Assembly (NCBI RefSeq): GCF_023656565.1
Contig: NZ_JAMOKG010000003.1
Location: 930,001-994,000, forward strand
Origin: Flavobacterium tyrosinilyticum
Lineage (GTDB): Bacteria > Bacteroidota > Bacteroidia > Flavobacteriales > Flavobacteriaceae
Reading direction: 5' to 3'
DNA: 64,000 nucleotides
Shown here: positions 41,475-51,453 of the stretch, piece by piece
How the letters are laid out: each line of letters opens with the position of its first letter
Position numbering within the stretch: the first letter of the stretch is position 1
Made by a program: the position numbers and the translations under genes
The notes under the pieces: model-generated
Database searches by the model: none
Seen by the model: the letters and a program-made list of their open reading frames with translations, nothing else
Told to the model about the DNA's origin: nothing

Positions 41475-41487
41475 TTTTTAAAGAACG

Positions 41488-42690
41488 ATGCAAATGACTT
41501 TCCTTAAAAAGACAAAGATACCACAATTACTTTTTTCAATGCTTGTTTTAAGTTCTTGTGGTCAAAACAAAAAAACAACAACAGATACTACTCAAACAGT
41601 CGAAGATACTTTACCTAAAATGAAACCGTTAGGTGAAGAACCGAAAGTTTCTCAAGCATACAAAAACTCGGTTGTGGGCAGAATAAATCACTTTTATAAT
41701 AAAAACTGGCCTAATAATAACATGAACGGGAGCTTCTTGGTTGCCAAAAACGGACAGATTTTATTTGAAAGATATAACGGTTTTGCCAATAAAAATGAAG
41801 GAACCAAAATAACGCCTGAAACACCTGTACAAATTGCTTCGGTAAGTAAAGTTTTGACGGCTACAGCAGTTTTAAAGTTGGTTAATGCAGGTAAAATTGA
41901 ATTGGACCAAAAGGTAAATACGATCCTAAAAACTTTTCCATACGAAGAGTGCACCATAAGAATGTTATTGGATCATCGTACCGGAATGCGCAACTATGCT
42001 TATTTCACAGATCATGATAAATCGATTTGGGACCGACATAATCAATTAACCAATAAAGATATTCTTGATATTTTAGCAACAAAAGATATTGGTTTAGAAT
42101 CTAGAACAGGAACACGTTTTAGCTACTGTAATACTAACTATGCAATGTTGGCGCTTATTATCGAAAAAATTACTGGTTTAAGTTATAAAGAAGCCATGTC
42201 TGAAATGATTTTTAAGCCACTAGGAATGAAAAACACCTACGTTTTTGACGATGATAAAGACAGAAAAAAAATTGTTCCATCGTATAAAGGCAACGGCGTA
42301 GAAATTGGTTTCGATTATCTAGACAATGTTTACGGCGATAAAAACATTTTCTCTACCGCTAGAGATCTTTTAAAATTTGATAGAGCAAGACAGTCACCAG
42401 ATTTCTTAAAACCTGAATTGTTGAAACAAGTATACACAGGTTACAGCAACGAACGTAAAGGAACTAAAAATTATGGTCTTGGAATTAGAATGATTAACTG
42501 GGAAACAGGTCAGAATTTCTATTTTCATAATGGCTGGTGGCATGGAAATACCTCATCTTACATTACTTTGATGAACGAAGGCGTAACGATTATTGCGTTA
42601 TCAAATAAGATGACCAGAAACACTTATGCAGTTCGTAAACTAGCTCCTGTCTTTGGAGATTACCCTTTTAATTTTAAAGACGAAGAATAA
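41488..42690 (+). CDS. Serine beta-lactamase-like hydrolase lipoprotein
   Basis: A 400-residue protein of the class C beta-lactamase/DD-peptidase-like family. The leader ends with the lipobox VLSSC (Cys24). The nucleophile motif SVSK lies at 118-121, YCN at 213-215 and LLDHRTGM near 160-167 in place of LLxHTSG. The WHGNTSS segment near the end may correspond to the HxG third motif. Family members hydrolyse ester or amide bonds in peptides or D-amino-acid substrates, and a penicillinase role is not implied. An ATG at 41494 is an alternative start. Single gene before tmRNA. Confidence 0.85.
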   Translation: MQMTFLKKTKIPQLLFSMLVLSSCGQNKKTTTDTTQTVEDTLPKMKPLGEEPKVSQAYKNSVVGRINHFYNKNWPNNNMNGSFLVAKNGQILFERYNGFANKNEGTKITPETPVQIASVSKVLTATAVLKLVNAGKIELDQKVNTILKTFPYEECTIRMLLDHRTGMRNYAYFTDHDKSIWDRHNQLTNKDILDILATKDIGLESRTGTRFSYCNTNYAMLALIIEKITGLSYKEAMSEMIFKPLGMKNTYVFDDDKDRKKIVPSYKGNGVEIGFDYLDNVYGDKNIFSTARDLLKFDRARQSPDFLKPELLKQVYTGYSNERKGTKNYGLGIRMINWETGQNFYFHNGWWHGNTSSYITLMNEGVTIIALSNKMTRNTYAVRKLAPVFGDYPFNFKDEE

Positions 42691-42735
42691 CAAAATTTTT
42701 CTGAAATTTTTAGCAGAAAGTAATTTCAAATACTC

Positions 42736-42743
42736 TAAATTTG
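42736..42743 (+). promoter_or_regulatory. TAnnTTTG box before ssrA
   Basis: TAAATTTG matches the -7 consensus, 13 bp before the mature tmRNA 5' end at 42757. Confidence 0.55.
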
Positions 42744-42756
42744 CAGACTTATTTTT

Positions 42757-43151
42757 GGGGTCGACTGGTTTTGACAGCGAGTCGAATTGAACAGTAAGCA
42801 CGTCGAGCATTGAGACCTTGCTCGTAAATATAAGATCTCGAACTTTTACACGGCGAAAATAATTACGCTTTAGCTGCATAATCCGAATCATAGTAAGATT
42901 GCGCCACGTCTCTACAAGGTAGAGAAGCTGGATTCTCCTGGAAAGCCTTGGTTTGTGGCGTTCCGTTCAGGGGAACCGTAAAAATAAACCTAGATTTCCA
43001 TGAGCTTCGGGTGGATTTCGAAAATTAAGAAGATAAGTGTTGGGTGGTTGTTTCTGGCCTAGCTCAACATCGAAAATTCAATCAGGAAATAAACGTGTAG
43101 AAAGCTCTTTAATTGCTCGTTTGGACCCGGGTTCGATTCCCGGCGACTCCA
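42757..43151 (+). ncRNA. ssrA: Transfer-messenger RNA (tmRNA)
   Basis: The 5' end GGGGTCGACTGGTTTTGACA and the 3' end with GTTCGATTCCCGGCGACTCC form the tRNA-like acceptor (GGGGTCG with CGACTCC, one G-U) and T-arm. The tag reading frame is 42852-42881, encoding GENNYALAA then TAA, the usual hydrophobic ending that marks stalled proteins for proteolysis. CCA is not encoded. tmRNA with SmpB frees stalled ribosomes. The length of about 395 nt is normal. A terminator follows directly. Confidence 0.95.
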
Positions 43152-43152
43152 C

Positions 43153-43190
43153 AAAAAAGCCTGTAAACTTTTGTTTACAGGCTTTTTTTT
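43153..43190 (+). terminator. Terminator of ssrA
   Basis: Perfect 16-bp arms (43153-43168, 43173-43188; core AGCCTGTAAAC) have a 4-nt loop and a T run. Confidence 0.92.
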
Positions 43191-43288
43191 ATTTAATTCA
43201 AACTTAAAAGTCTTATTCTCATAAACGACAAATACGGCTTCCCTACAAAGAATACCGCATTCATCCAACTAATTCAAAATTAAAAAAA

Positions 43289-43810
43289 TTATAAACTTGC
43301 TTTTACTTCACCACAAGTCAGCATGTTTTTTGGGTAGTACGGATTTTTGATTTCCTTACTGTCACTTGTCCAAACCGCACCTGTCATTGGGCAAATTTGC
43401 AAATATAATGTCTCATCAGCAGGTTTAAATTTTGGAGCCTGATCCCAATATTTTATCGAGAGTGTTTCAAAAATCTTACGCTGTTTGTTGATGTTTTTTG
43501 TTGCCGTTAGTGCCGTTGCCAATTCGATAATCTCTTTTCTCGAAGTTGTAGCTGCATTCATGTTTTCTAAATTTAACTTTTTAAACTTGAAGTTTTTTAA
43601 TGCGCTTTTTAAAGCTTCTGCATTTTTAACAACCGCTAAACTGTCTGATGTTAAAAAACTGTTTTTTAAAGCCAAATAACTTTTTGTGATTTCTTTTTTC
43701 TCTGCTTCACGCTTCGCAACCAAATCAGGAGTTACTTCTTCTTTTGATGTAAGCTGTGCCTGAGCTAAAAAGCTACAGAAAATAAATGCTATAACTAATA
43801 AATTTTTCAT
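43289..43810 (-). CDS. DUF3347 domain-containing exported protein
   Basis: A 173-residue exported protein (leader about 1-18, ending FLAQAQ) with a helical first half. The DUF3347-type ending ICPMTGAVWTSDSKEIKNPYYPKNMLTCGEV (read in two parts, about 137-168) carries two cysteines and a Met. DUF3347 often appears with copper or heavy-metal efflux and CusB-like proteins, so metal binding is possible. The gene overlaps the upstream metalloprotease gene by 4 bp (43807-43810), so translation is coupled and it belongs to the Sus-like locus. Function unknown. Confidence 0.78.
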   Translation of the reverse strand: MKNLLVIAFIFCSFLAQAQLTSKEEVTPDLVAKREAEKKEITKSYLALKNSFLTSDSLAVVKNAEALKSALKNFKFKKLNLENMNAATTSRKEIIELATALTATKNINKQRKIFETLSIKYWDQAPKFKPADETLYLQICPMTGAVWTSDSKEIKNPYYPKNMLTCGEVKASL

Positions 43811-46242
43811 GATGTAGGTTTATCTAATTTGGTAATGATTTTATCGATGTCAATCAAAATGCTTTCATAATGATCTTTATTGATTCCTGTTACTGAAGTT
43901 TTTAATTTTTCAATATCCGTTTTCAATTTTAAAAGATGCTGTTTTGCGTATAATTTCACATCACTTCGCTGTGCTGCATTTGCTGCTTTTCCAGGTTCTA
44001 ATTCTTTCGGCAATAAAAGCATGCCTAATTTTTCGATATAACCGCGCTGAAAACCTCTTCTGTAAAAATCTTGTTTTTCATCTCCGCTAAATTTAACCCA
44101 AACGGTTTGTTGCACATCGTTCAAAAATTCTGGAACCGTATAAGCTCCTTCCGACTGCATTGATTTGAGGTTAATATTGTAAAGCATTCCTGAACTCAAC
44201 AGCATATTTAAAACCTGATTCTGCTGATCGGAGATTTGATCTTCTCTCTTTAAAGCAATCAAATCATCAATTTCTTGCGGATACATCCAAAGTGGAGAAA
44301 CAAACAATTGTCTTCCCAAATAATCTATCGCTGCCTTTACTTTTGCTTTAGGAACTGGTTTATAAACTACTCCTTTTTCATCGACTGTTCGTTTTGTAAC
44401 GTAATTGTTTCCGATATTTTTCAGAACATGATACAAATACAATCCGTATTGTCTTACTACTGCTTTATGCATGTCTGCTAAATTATCGTAGGGATCGTTT
44501 GGCTGATAAGTCCATTCGATAAGATGAGGCACAACGCGCTTCAGGTTTTTAATTCCGTAATCGCTGGCAAGTACCGCATCGTCTCCAAGATCTTCTGATT
44601 GACTACGCGGATCTTCGTCTTTTCCTTCTCCACCAAACCATAATTTAGGATTTGCCGTTAAACTATCAGTGGTTAATTTGGCCAATAATTTCTCTTCTTC
44701 AAACTCATCTTTCGTGTTTGGGTAATATTTATATCCCCATTCAACAGCCCATTTATCATAACTCCCAATACGCGGATAAAGACCTATTGGACTAATATTA
44801 TCTTCTGGCTGTGCTACGTAGTTAAAACGAGCATAATCCATAATAGAAACCGTATGTCCATTTGCTTCTACCCATTTTTTATCACGAAGTTTTTCAACCG
44901 GAGTTGCACTACTCGCTCCCATATTATGACGTAAACCAATGGTATGTCCTATTTCGTGAGAAGACACAAAACGGATTAATTGCCCCATTAACTCATCATC
45001 TAAATGCATTTTTCTTGCTCTTGGATCTAAAGGCCCAGCCTGAATCATGTACCATCGCTGCACCAATTTCATTACATTATGATACCAGCCAACGTGGCTT
45101 TCCATAATTTCACCACTTCTTGGATCACTAATTCTTGGCCCGTAAGCATTTGGTGTTTCAGAAGCTAAATATCGCACTACAGAATATCTTGCGTCTTCCA
45201 AACTCATGGTTTTATCGTCTTCTGGCCATTCTTTACCCACAATGGCATTCTTGAAACCTGCTGCTTCAAAAGCTTTCTGCCAATCGTTGATACCCGCAAT
45301 TAAATAAGGCCTCCATTTTTTTGGCGTTGCTGGATCGATATAATAAACAATCTGTTTTTTTGGTTCTACCAATTCGCCTCTCAAGTATTTTTTAATATCC
45401 TTGTCTTTTGGTTCTAAACGATAGCGCTGCACAATAAATTTCTTTTGAGCACGCTGTTCATCGTCGTCAAACAAAACATATTTATTGGCAAAATAACCTA
45501 CTCTTTCATCGAAGAAACGTTTGCGCATTGGCGTTTTCGGAAGTAATACAATCGAAGTATTCAATCGCAATGTTATGCTTCCACTGCTTGAAGTAGAACT
45601 GGTATACGTTTTTGTTGTTTTGGTTTCAATATTAATTGGATATGCATCAATACTTTCAACAAAAGATTTGTCATCGGCAAGAGACGTTAATTTTTTCTCT
45701 GTTTTGTCCTGACTTCCGATAGAGAACATCGCATTATCTTTCTTGAAAACATCTGTTACTTCAATAACCACATCTTTGGTGTCTGGATTGGTTGTTTTTA
45801 TTGGAAACGCAGCCACAATCGGATTCTCATTACTTCCTTCTAATGCTTTTGCTAGCATAGAATCTGAAGAACGAACATCTTGTCTGTATTGCAGCGATCT
45901 TAAATAAACCGTATTATTGGAACCTTTTTCAAAATAAATAGTCTGCTCATTCGCTTTTTCTCCGCCAAAATTCCCAAAACCTTCGGGCGTTGAAAGATAT
46001 CTCGTTACAACAAGCATGTATCGATTAAATAAACTATCTGGAATTTGAAAGTAATATTTAGTATCAACTTGGCTAACCGTAAAAAGACCTGATTTGTTTT
46101 TAGCTTTATCGGTAATTATTTTATTGTAAGCCTGCATACCTTTTGGCTGTGTGCTGGTACTATCGGCTTTCTTTTCGGGAGTCTGAGCAAAACCATGCTG
46201 CCAACACGACAGCATGATTAGAGATATAATTAACTTTTTCAT
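43807..46242 (-). CDS. Exported zinc metalloprotease (metzincin-type, DUF5117/DUF4953)
   Basis: An 811-residue exported protein. The leader ends near GFAQ (residue 20). The extended zinc motif HEIGHTIGLRH spans 429-439 (His429, Glu430, His433, Gly436, His439), fitting the metzincin pattern HExxHxxGxxH, and the Met-turn region SIMDYARFNY follows about 30 residues later. DUF5117 (N-terminal) and DUF4953 (catalytic) proteins of this layout often sit in SusC/SusD loci. It is likely a secreted or surface endopeptidase feeding peptides to the neighbouring transporter. It overlaps the DUF3347 gene by 4 bp. Confidence 0.87.
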   Translation of the reverse strand: MKKLIISLIMLSCWQHGFAQTPEKKADSTSTQPKGMQAYNKIITDKAKNKSGLFTVSQVDTKYYFQIPDSLFNRYMLVVTRYLSTPEGFGNFGGEKANEQTIYFEKGSNNTVYLRSLQYRQDVRSSDSMLAKALEGSNENPIVAAFPIKTTNPDTKDVVIEVTDVFKKDNAMFSIGSQDKTEKKLTSLADDKSFVESIDAYPINIETKTTKTYTSSTSSSGSITLRLNTSIVLLPKTPMRKRFFDERVGYFANKYVLFDDDEQRAQKKFIVQRYRLEPKDKDIKKYLRGELVEPKKQIVYYIDPATPKKWRPYLIAGINDWQKAFEAAGFKNAIVGKEWPEDDKTMSLEDARYSVVRYLASETPNAYGPRISDPRSGEIMESHVGWYHNVMKLVQRWYMIQAGPLDPRARKMHLDDELMGQLIRFVSSHEIGHTIGLRHNMGASSATPVEKLRDKKWVEANGHTVSIMDYARFNYVAQPEDNISPIGLYPRIGSYDKWAVEWGYKYYPNTKDEFEEEKLLAKLTTDSLTANPKLWFGGEGKDEDPRSQSEDLGDDAVLASDYGIKNLKRVVPHLIEWTYQPNDPYDNLADMHKAVVRQYGLYLYHVLKNIGNNYVTKRTVDEKGVVYKPVPKAKVKAAIDYLGRQLFVSPLWMYPQEIDDLIALKREDQISDQQNQVLNMLLSSGMLYNINLKSMQSEGAYTVPEFLNDVQQTVWVKFSGDEKQDFYRRGFQRGYIEKLGMLLLPKELEPGKAANAAQRSDVKLYAKQHLLKLKTDIEKLKTSVTGINKDHYESILIDIDKIITKLDKPTS

Positions 46243-46247
46243 CTAAA

Positions 46248-47672
46248 TTAAAATGGGACTTTTTCGTCTGTGTTTAATGTCAGTTTCGGGTTTTTCTGCA
46301 AAACCGATAAGGGAAACGGGATAATATACAATCTAGAGTTTGGCTGTAACGTATATGTTTTTTGAGGAACAGTTTTGTTTACCAAAGGAAATACTCTTGT
46401 AATGGTTTTAGCAAATTCGGTTTCCGTATTTAATCTCTTTAAATCAAAGAAACGGTTAAAGCCTAAAAGCAATTCTTTTCTTCTTTCATTAATAACAAGT
46501 TCCATTGTTTCTTTTCTTGTAGCAGGAACTTCTAAGTTTACCGTTCCCGATAAAATACGTTTTGCTCTCAATGTATTTAAAACCGTAACGGCTTCATTAA
46601 ACTTATTATCTCTGGCATAACATTCTGCCAAAATTAGATATACTTCTGTCGTTTTCATACCCACAGTAGGATAGAAAAATCTGGTGTATTGTGTTGCCCA
46701 ATATGCTGTATTTGAACCCTGATCTAAATTGGTTGCGCTTGTAGAATTAAAAAACAAATTGAAGCGGGCATCGTTGGTACCAAATAAAGTTCTTAATTCC
46801 GGACTGATGACATAAAGCTGACCAAAATTCATTTCATTATAACCTGTCATGTACATATAGCTCAATACTTCTATATTATTGGCTGCCGGTACTGCAACTG
46901 CAGTTGGTCCTCCTTGTTTGCTGTAAGCTACCATATCAAAAATTTGGTTATTGTAGCTTAACGACTTTTCTGCTGCTGCCTGAGCTTGCGCAATTTCTCT
47001 TTTAAACAAATGCACTTTAGCTTTAAAAGCATAAGCAAATGCTAAAGACGGATGATAAACATCAAGTGGTTTTTCCTGAAGATAAGGTAATGCTTCTTCT
47101 ATATCTCGCTGAATAAAATCATAAACCTGCGCCACGGTAGATTTTGAAGGCTGTGCTTCTAAATCAAATTTATCCATAATACAGATTCCGCCATCTGTTG
47201 CTGCAGTATTTGGATCATAGCCTTTTGCGTAAGTGTTTACTAATAAAAAGTGATCGTAGGCTCTGTAAATCTGAGCTTCGGCTTTTGCTAATTGTTTTGT
47301 ATTTGCATCGCCTTTACTATTGTCTACTAATGAAATAATGGTATTCCATCTGTTGATATAATTATAAGCCTGATTATAAAAGCTTGACCCACTTAATAAC
47401 GAAACTCTGTCTACGCTTTCATCAAAAGTAAAATTAAGAATATCAATGTTTGGCGTTCTTCCGATTACGTTGGCTTCTCTCATCCATTGATCGTCAGATA
47501 AGTATTGAAAGTTATTGATTGGATAACCGCGCCCCGGAAGTGAAACCATTTCGTGAAACTGATCGGCTGTTTCGACTACTAAAGATCCTTTTGGTGTTAT
47601 GTCTGTATATTCTTCGCAAGATGTTACTGAAAACATCATTACTGACAGAATTGAAATATATAAATGTTTCAT
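46248..47672 (-). CDS. SusD/RagB family outer-membrane nutrient-binding lipoprotein
   Basis: A 474-residue surface lipoprotein. The leader ends with the lipobox SVTSC (Cys19). It is followed by a SusD-like N-terminal region (about 20-230; FTFDESVDRVSLLSGSSFYN and helix-rich TPR-like repeats) and the C-terminal SusD region ending KTYTLQPNSRLYIIPFPLSVL. SusD proteins bind the substrate and cap the SusC barrel. It lies 3 bp after susC, as expected for a SusC/SusD pair. Substrate unknown; the protease next door suggests peptides. Confidence 0.9.
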   Translation of the reverse strand: MKHLYISILSVMMFSVTSCEEYTDITPKGSLVVETADQFHEMVSLPGRGYPINNFQYLSDDQWMREANVIGRTPNIDILNFTFDESVDRVSLLSGSSFYNQAYNYINRWNTIISLVDNSKGDANTKQLAKAEAQIYRAYDHFLLVNTYAKGYDPNTAATDGGICIMDKFDLEAQPSKSTVAQVYDFIQRDIEEALPYLQEKPLDVYHPSLAFAYAFKAKVHLFKREIAQAQAAAEKSLSYNNQIFDMVAYSKQGGPTAVAVPAANNIEVLSYMYMTGYNEMNFGQLYVISPELRTLFGTNDARFNLFFNSTSATNLDQGSNTAYWATQYTRFFYPTVGMKTTEVYLILAECYARDNKFNEAVTVLNTLRAKRILSGTVNLEVPATRKETMELVINERRKELLLGFNRFFDLKRLNTETEFAKTITRVFPLVNKTVPQKTYTLQPNSRLYIIPFPLSVLQKNPKLTLNTDEKVPF

Positions 47673-47675
47673 AAT

Positions 47676-50600
47676 TTAAAGAGTAAGATTAAAGCCAAAC
47701 AAATATGTTTTTGGCAATGGTAAATTACGTGTAGCTGAATTGGCAGAATAAACCTCAGGATCAATATGGTTTCCTGCTGCACTCCAATACCAAATATTAT
47801 TCATCTGAAAAGTAAACTTAGCCGAAGAAATATTCATTTTACCAGCAAAAGCTTTTGGTAAATTATAAGCAAATGAAATGTTTCTAAGTTTGATGTAATC
47901 GCCATCTACAACATTTACATCTGAATTTCTCCATAAACTGCTCATTGTTACGGCATAATTTCTAACACTTTCATCATAATCCACATACAAACGTGTATTT
48001 CCATTTGGATTTGCATCTGTATAACGATCTGCAATACCAGAAAGGTTTACAGCATCAGAACCTGTATCCAGAACTTCTTTTCGCATTACATTTCCGCCTG
48101 AGAAAACAAATAAGAAATTCAAATCAAATTGTTTATATGAAAAACGCTGTGATAACGAACCAGAGTAAGTTGGCGTCAAACTTCCCATATTTACCAAAGC
48201 TTTTGGGGAGTTAACTGTTTTAATAGAACTTGATACAGGAACACCATTTGCATCAAAAGTGACTGCCGGATTTCCGTTTTCATCTAAAACATAAGGATAT
48301 CCATTAACCGTTCCGCCGTATTTGTAAGTGTACAAACTATTGTAAGTTTCTCCTATTAAGAAATAATTTAAGGGCGAACTAACATAAGAAGCAGCTGACG
48401 ATTCGGCTCTTGTAATTTTCTCAACTGTTGTTCTGTTAAAGGCTAAAATCACATTAGAACCAATACGGAAACTTCCGTTATTGTACCAATCTGAACCAAC
48501 ACTGAACTCAATTCCTTTGTTTAATAAAGCTCCTGCATTAATTCTTCTGTTTAATGCCCCAACAGTTGGATCTAAATCGGTCGTAGCCAATAAATCACTG
48601 CTATATTTACGATAGATATCAATACTACCGTTTAATTTTGCTCTAAACAAACTGTAATCTACCCCTAAATTGGTACTTTGTGTTTTTTCCCATCTTAACA
48701 TTGGGTTGGGCTGTCCGCTAATATTAGTGTATTGCAATGACTGATATAAATTATCATTTCTTCTCGTAGCCGTTACGTAAGGCGTTGTACTTTGATCTAT
48801 ATTTCCGTTAACACCATAAGTTGCTCTCACTTTAAGCGCCGTAACCCATTTTATTTCTTTCATGAATTCTTCATTACTCGCATTCCATCCAAAACCTGTT
48901 GACCACAAAGGGCGGTTTTTATATTTTGGATCAACTCCAAATAAATCTGCTCGGTCTACTCGGTAACTTCCTGTTACGTTATATTTTGATAAGAAAGTGT
49001 ACCCCAAAGTACTAAAAACCGAAAAGTAACGGTGAAGAATCTCAGTTTGTGTTCGTGACAATGCAGATAAAGTTCGGTTGTTTCCGTACATATAACTTGG
49101 CGTTCCAGTCTGGCTTAATGCAAGATTATTGATTACAGCCGAAGAAAGCGTTACAGGATCGTAACCATATCGTAACTGTTCAATCGTTCTTGGAAGAAAA
49201 GTTTCTCGCATTTCAAAACCAGCCAATGCGTTAATAGAATGTTTCCCTTCACTGAAATCCTGAGTATAGTCTAATTGGTTTCTAAAAGAATAATTAGTTG
49301 ACTGGTTGCTTATTTGTTTGTATCTGCCTCCAGTAGAAAAACCTTCTAAATAGGTATATGCATTAGTTGCAGGATTATAAGCTGTTAAAGCATTAATGGC
49401 GTAACGCATTTTATATGAGTTAACATCATAAAACTGTTCGTTATCATTTCTTCTAACTTCGTATTGAAATTGCGTACTAAGGCTTAAACCTCTCCATAAT
49501 TTCGCTTTAAGATTTCCAAATGCTCTTAAGCTTAATGATTTTTCTTTTAAAATTCCTTCCTGAAGTGCATCCAGAACATTAAAAGTCATAGGTTTAAATC
49601 CGCTTAAAGTGGCCAATTTTTCTGCAGCAGCAGGATTAATAACACCGCTGGAAGTAAATCCGTCTTTAATTCCAACAAAAGGTGATACTACTAAATTACC
49701 ATTATCGTCTGTAATGCGTTCGTATCTTTTTTGGATATCATAATTATTGAAATCATTATCTGTAACATTATCATTACTGTACGTTCCGTTAATTCCAAAT
49801 GTAGCATTTAACCAGTTGTTTACCTGAAAACTGCTTTTAGCATACAAATTAAATGATCTGCTGTCATTGAATTTTATACGATTTTTTGCCTCGTCATAAT
49901 TCAATGACACGTATGTATTTTGTCTGCTTGTACTTCCAGAAAACGACACATTGTAACGCTGTCTAAATTCATTCTGCCACACATTATCGCGGTAATCTTT
50001 GGCATAATCATTCTTTCTCCACTGGGCAATAGTACTTTCGTAATCTGCACTGTTGATTTTTCCTTCTTCTAAATTTCTGTTCAGCTGATAAAGCGGACTG
50101 TAATATTTCATACTGCTGTTCCCAATATCTCCATAATTGCTGAACATTGTAGCTGTATCTGCAAATCTGCCTCTTTCTCTGTTATAAACTGCCTGTTCAA
50201 AATCGATTAAATCGCTTGTTGAAGCGTAATTCATATCTCTTAAATTGGGCTTGGTTGAAACAAAGAAATCCGAGTTGATGTTTACTTTTAATTTACCGTT
50301 TCCTTTTTTAGTAACGATAACGATAATTCCGTTTGCCGCTCTGGAGCCATAAATAGAAGCCGCCGCCGCATCTTTAAGAACATTTATACTTTCAACATCG
50401 TACGGATTAATATCTTCCAGAGTCAATTCAGTCGGAAGACCATCCACTACCAAAAGCGGACTGAATCCAACTTCTGATACCGAAAAAGTTCCCATACCTC
50501 TTAATATAGGTGTATCTGCACCGCCTCCTGTTGGATTTTTTTGAAATACTAAACCTGCCACACGACCTTCTAGGGCACTTGCTAAATCAGTATTGATATT

Positions 50601-51320
50601 TTCATTTAAAGTTTTCTCGCTTACTGTTGAAATAGAACCGGTTGAATGGCTTCTTTCTAAAGTCTGATACCCTGTAATTACCACTTCTTTCATTGCGGCA
50701 ACTTTGTCTTCCACAATAAGATTTAATTGTGTTCTTCCGCCAATGCCAAAAGTTTTTTTCTCGATCGTTAATCCTGTACATTCAATAATACCATCAGCAG
50801 GAACACCGTCAAAAGAAAAACCTCCATCAAAATCAGTAATGCTAACTCTGTTGGTTCCAGAAAGAGAAACCGTTACTCCCGGAAAAGGTTCGTTTTTATT
50901 GTTTAGTACTTTTCCGCGAATGTTGATTAATTCGTTTCCCAAGCTCTCCCCTTTTTCTTTTGTAGCAGTTACTACAATGGTTTGATTGGTAATATTGTAT
51001 TTTAAATTTTGAGTTTTAAAAATTTGATTTAAAGTTTCATTCAAACTCGCATTCTTAACATTAATGCTTACAGGTTTAGAATCTTTCAGCAGTTTTTGAG
51101 TGTATAAAACTTCATGATTAGCCTGTTTGGCTACTTCTTTTAAAACTGTTTCAAGCGATGCACCTTTAAAATTAATGGTGATGTTTTGGGCTTGTCCAGT
51201 AAAACTGCACAACACCATAAAAACAGCGCATAACGCCCATAAATGGGCAGAAAAATGAACTTTAGGAATCTTTTTTTTAAGTTTTTTGTAAGGTTTTTTT
51301 GGTTGTAAATTTAATTTCAT
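47676..51320 (-). CDS. SusC/RagA TonB-linked outer-membrane protein with STN domain
   Basis: A 1214-residue outer-membrane transporter. A leader with a hydrophobic core at about 26-44 is followed by an STN (secretin/TonB short N-terminal) domain (about 48-120). A CarboxypepD_reg-like domain comes next (about 133-210), then a plug with LKDAAAASIYGSRAANG (about 315-332), the SusC hallmark, and a long barrel. The STN domain is typical of receptors that signal to FecR. The ATG at 51320 is preferred; the frame extends to 51401 but upstream residues are not leader-like. Uptake depends on TonB. Confidence 0.9.
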   Translation of the reverse strand: MKLNLQPKKPYKKLKKKIPKVHFSAHLWALCAVFMVLCSFTGQAQNITINFKGASLETVLKEVAKQANHEVLYTQKLLKDSKPVSINVKNASLNETLNQIFKTQNLKYNITNQTIVVTATKEKGESLGNELINIRGKVLNNKNEPFPGVTVSLSGTNRVSITDFDGGFSFDGVPADGIIECTGLTIEKKTFGIGGRTQLNLIVEDKVAAMKEVVITGYQTLERSHSTGSISTVSEKTLNENINTDLASALEGRVAGLVFQKNPTGGGADTPILRGMGTFSVSEVGFSPLLVVDGLPTELTLEDINPYDVESINVLKDAAAASIYGSRAANGIIVIVTKKGNGKLKVNINSDFFVSTKPNLRDMNYASTSDLIDFEQAVYNRERGRFADTATMFSNYGDIGNSSMKYYSPLYQLNRNLEEGKINSADYESTIAQWRKNDYAKDYRDNVWQNEFRQRYNVSFSGSTSRQNTYVSLNYDEAKNRIKFNDSRSFNLYAKSSFQVNNWLNATFGINGTYSNDNVTDNDFNNYDIQKRYERITDDNGNLVVSPFVGIKDGFTSSGVINPAAAEKLATLSGFKPMTFNVLDALQEGILKEKSLSLRAFGNLKAKLWRGLSLSTQFQYEVRRNDNEQFYDVNSYKMRYAINALTAYNPATNAYTYLEGFSTGGRYKQISNQSTNYSFRNQLDYTQDFSEGKHSINALAGFEMRETFLPRTIEQLRYGYDPVTLSSAVINNLALSQTGTPSYMYGNNRTLSALSRTQTEILHRYFSVFSTLGYTFLSKYNVTGSYRVDRADLFGVDPKYKNRPLWSTGFGWNASNEEFMKEIKWVTALKVRATYGVNGNIDQSTTPYVTATRRNDNLYQSLQYTNISGQPNPMLRWEKTQSTNLGVDYSLFRAKLNGSIDIYRKYSSDLLATTDLDPTVGALNRRINAGALLNKGIEFSVGSDWYNNGSFRIGSNVILAFNRTTVEKITRAESSAASYVSSPLNYFLIGETYNSLYTYKYGGTVNGYPYVLDENGNPAVTFDANGVPVSSSIKTVNSPKALVNMGSLTPTYSGSLSQRFSYKQFDLNFLFVFSGGNVMRKEVLDTGSDAVNLSGIADRYTDANPNGNTRLYVDYDESVRNYAVTMSSLWRNSDVNVVDGDYIKLRNISFAYNLPKAFAGKMNISSAKFTFQMNNIWYWSAAGNHIDPEVYSANSATRNLPLPKTYLFGFNLTL

Positions 51321-51453
51321 ACATTTACATTGGTTATAGTTAAACAATAGTGGACAACTTATATTGGCTATAAACTTTTTAAACAACCAGAAGCATCGCA
51401 ACTGCCTCTGGTTTTTTAGTTTATAGACTCAATATAATCGGTTAAATAAGATC

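Noticed and set aside
43059..43268. A 70-residue frame on the minus strand near the tmRNA 3' end
   Set aside because: It overlaps the tmRNA tRNA-like end and the terminator; the reading is a by-product of the structured RNA.
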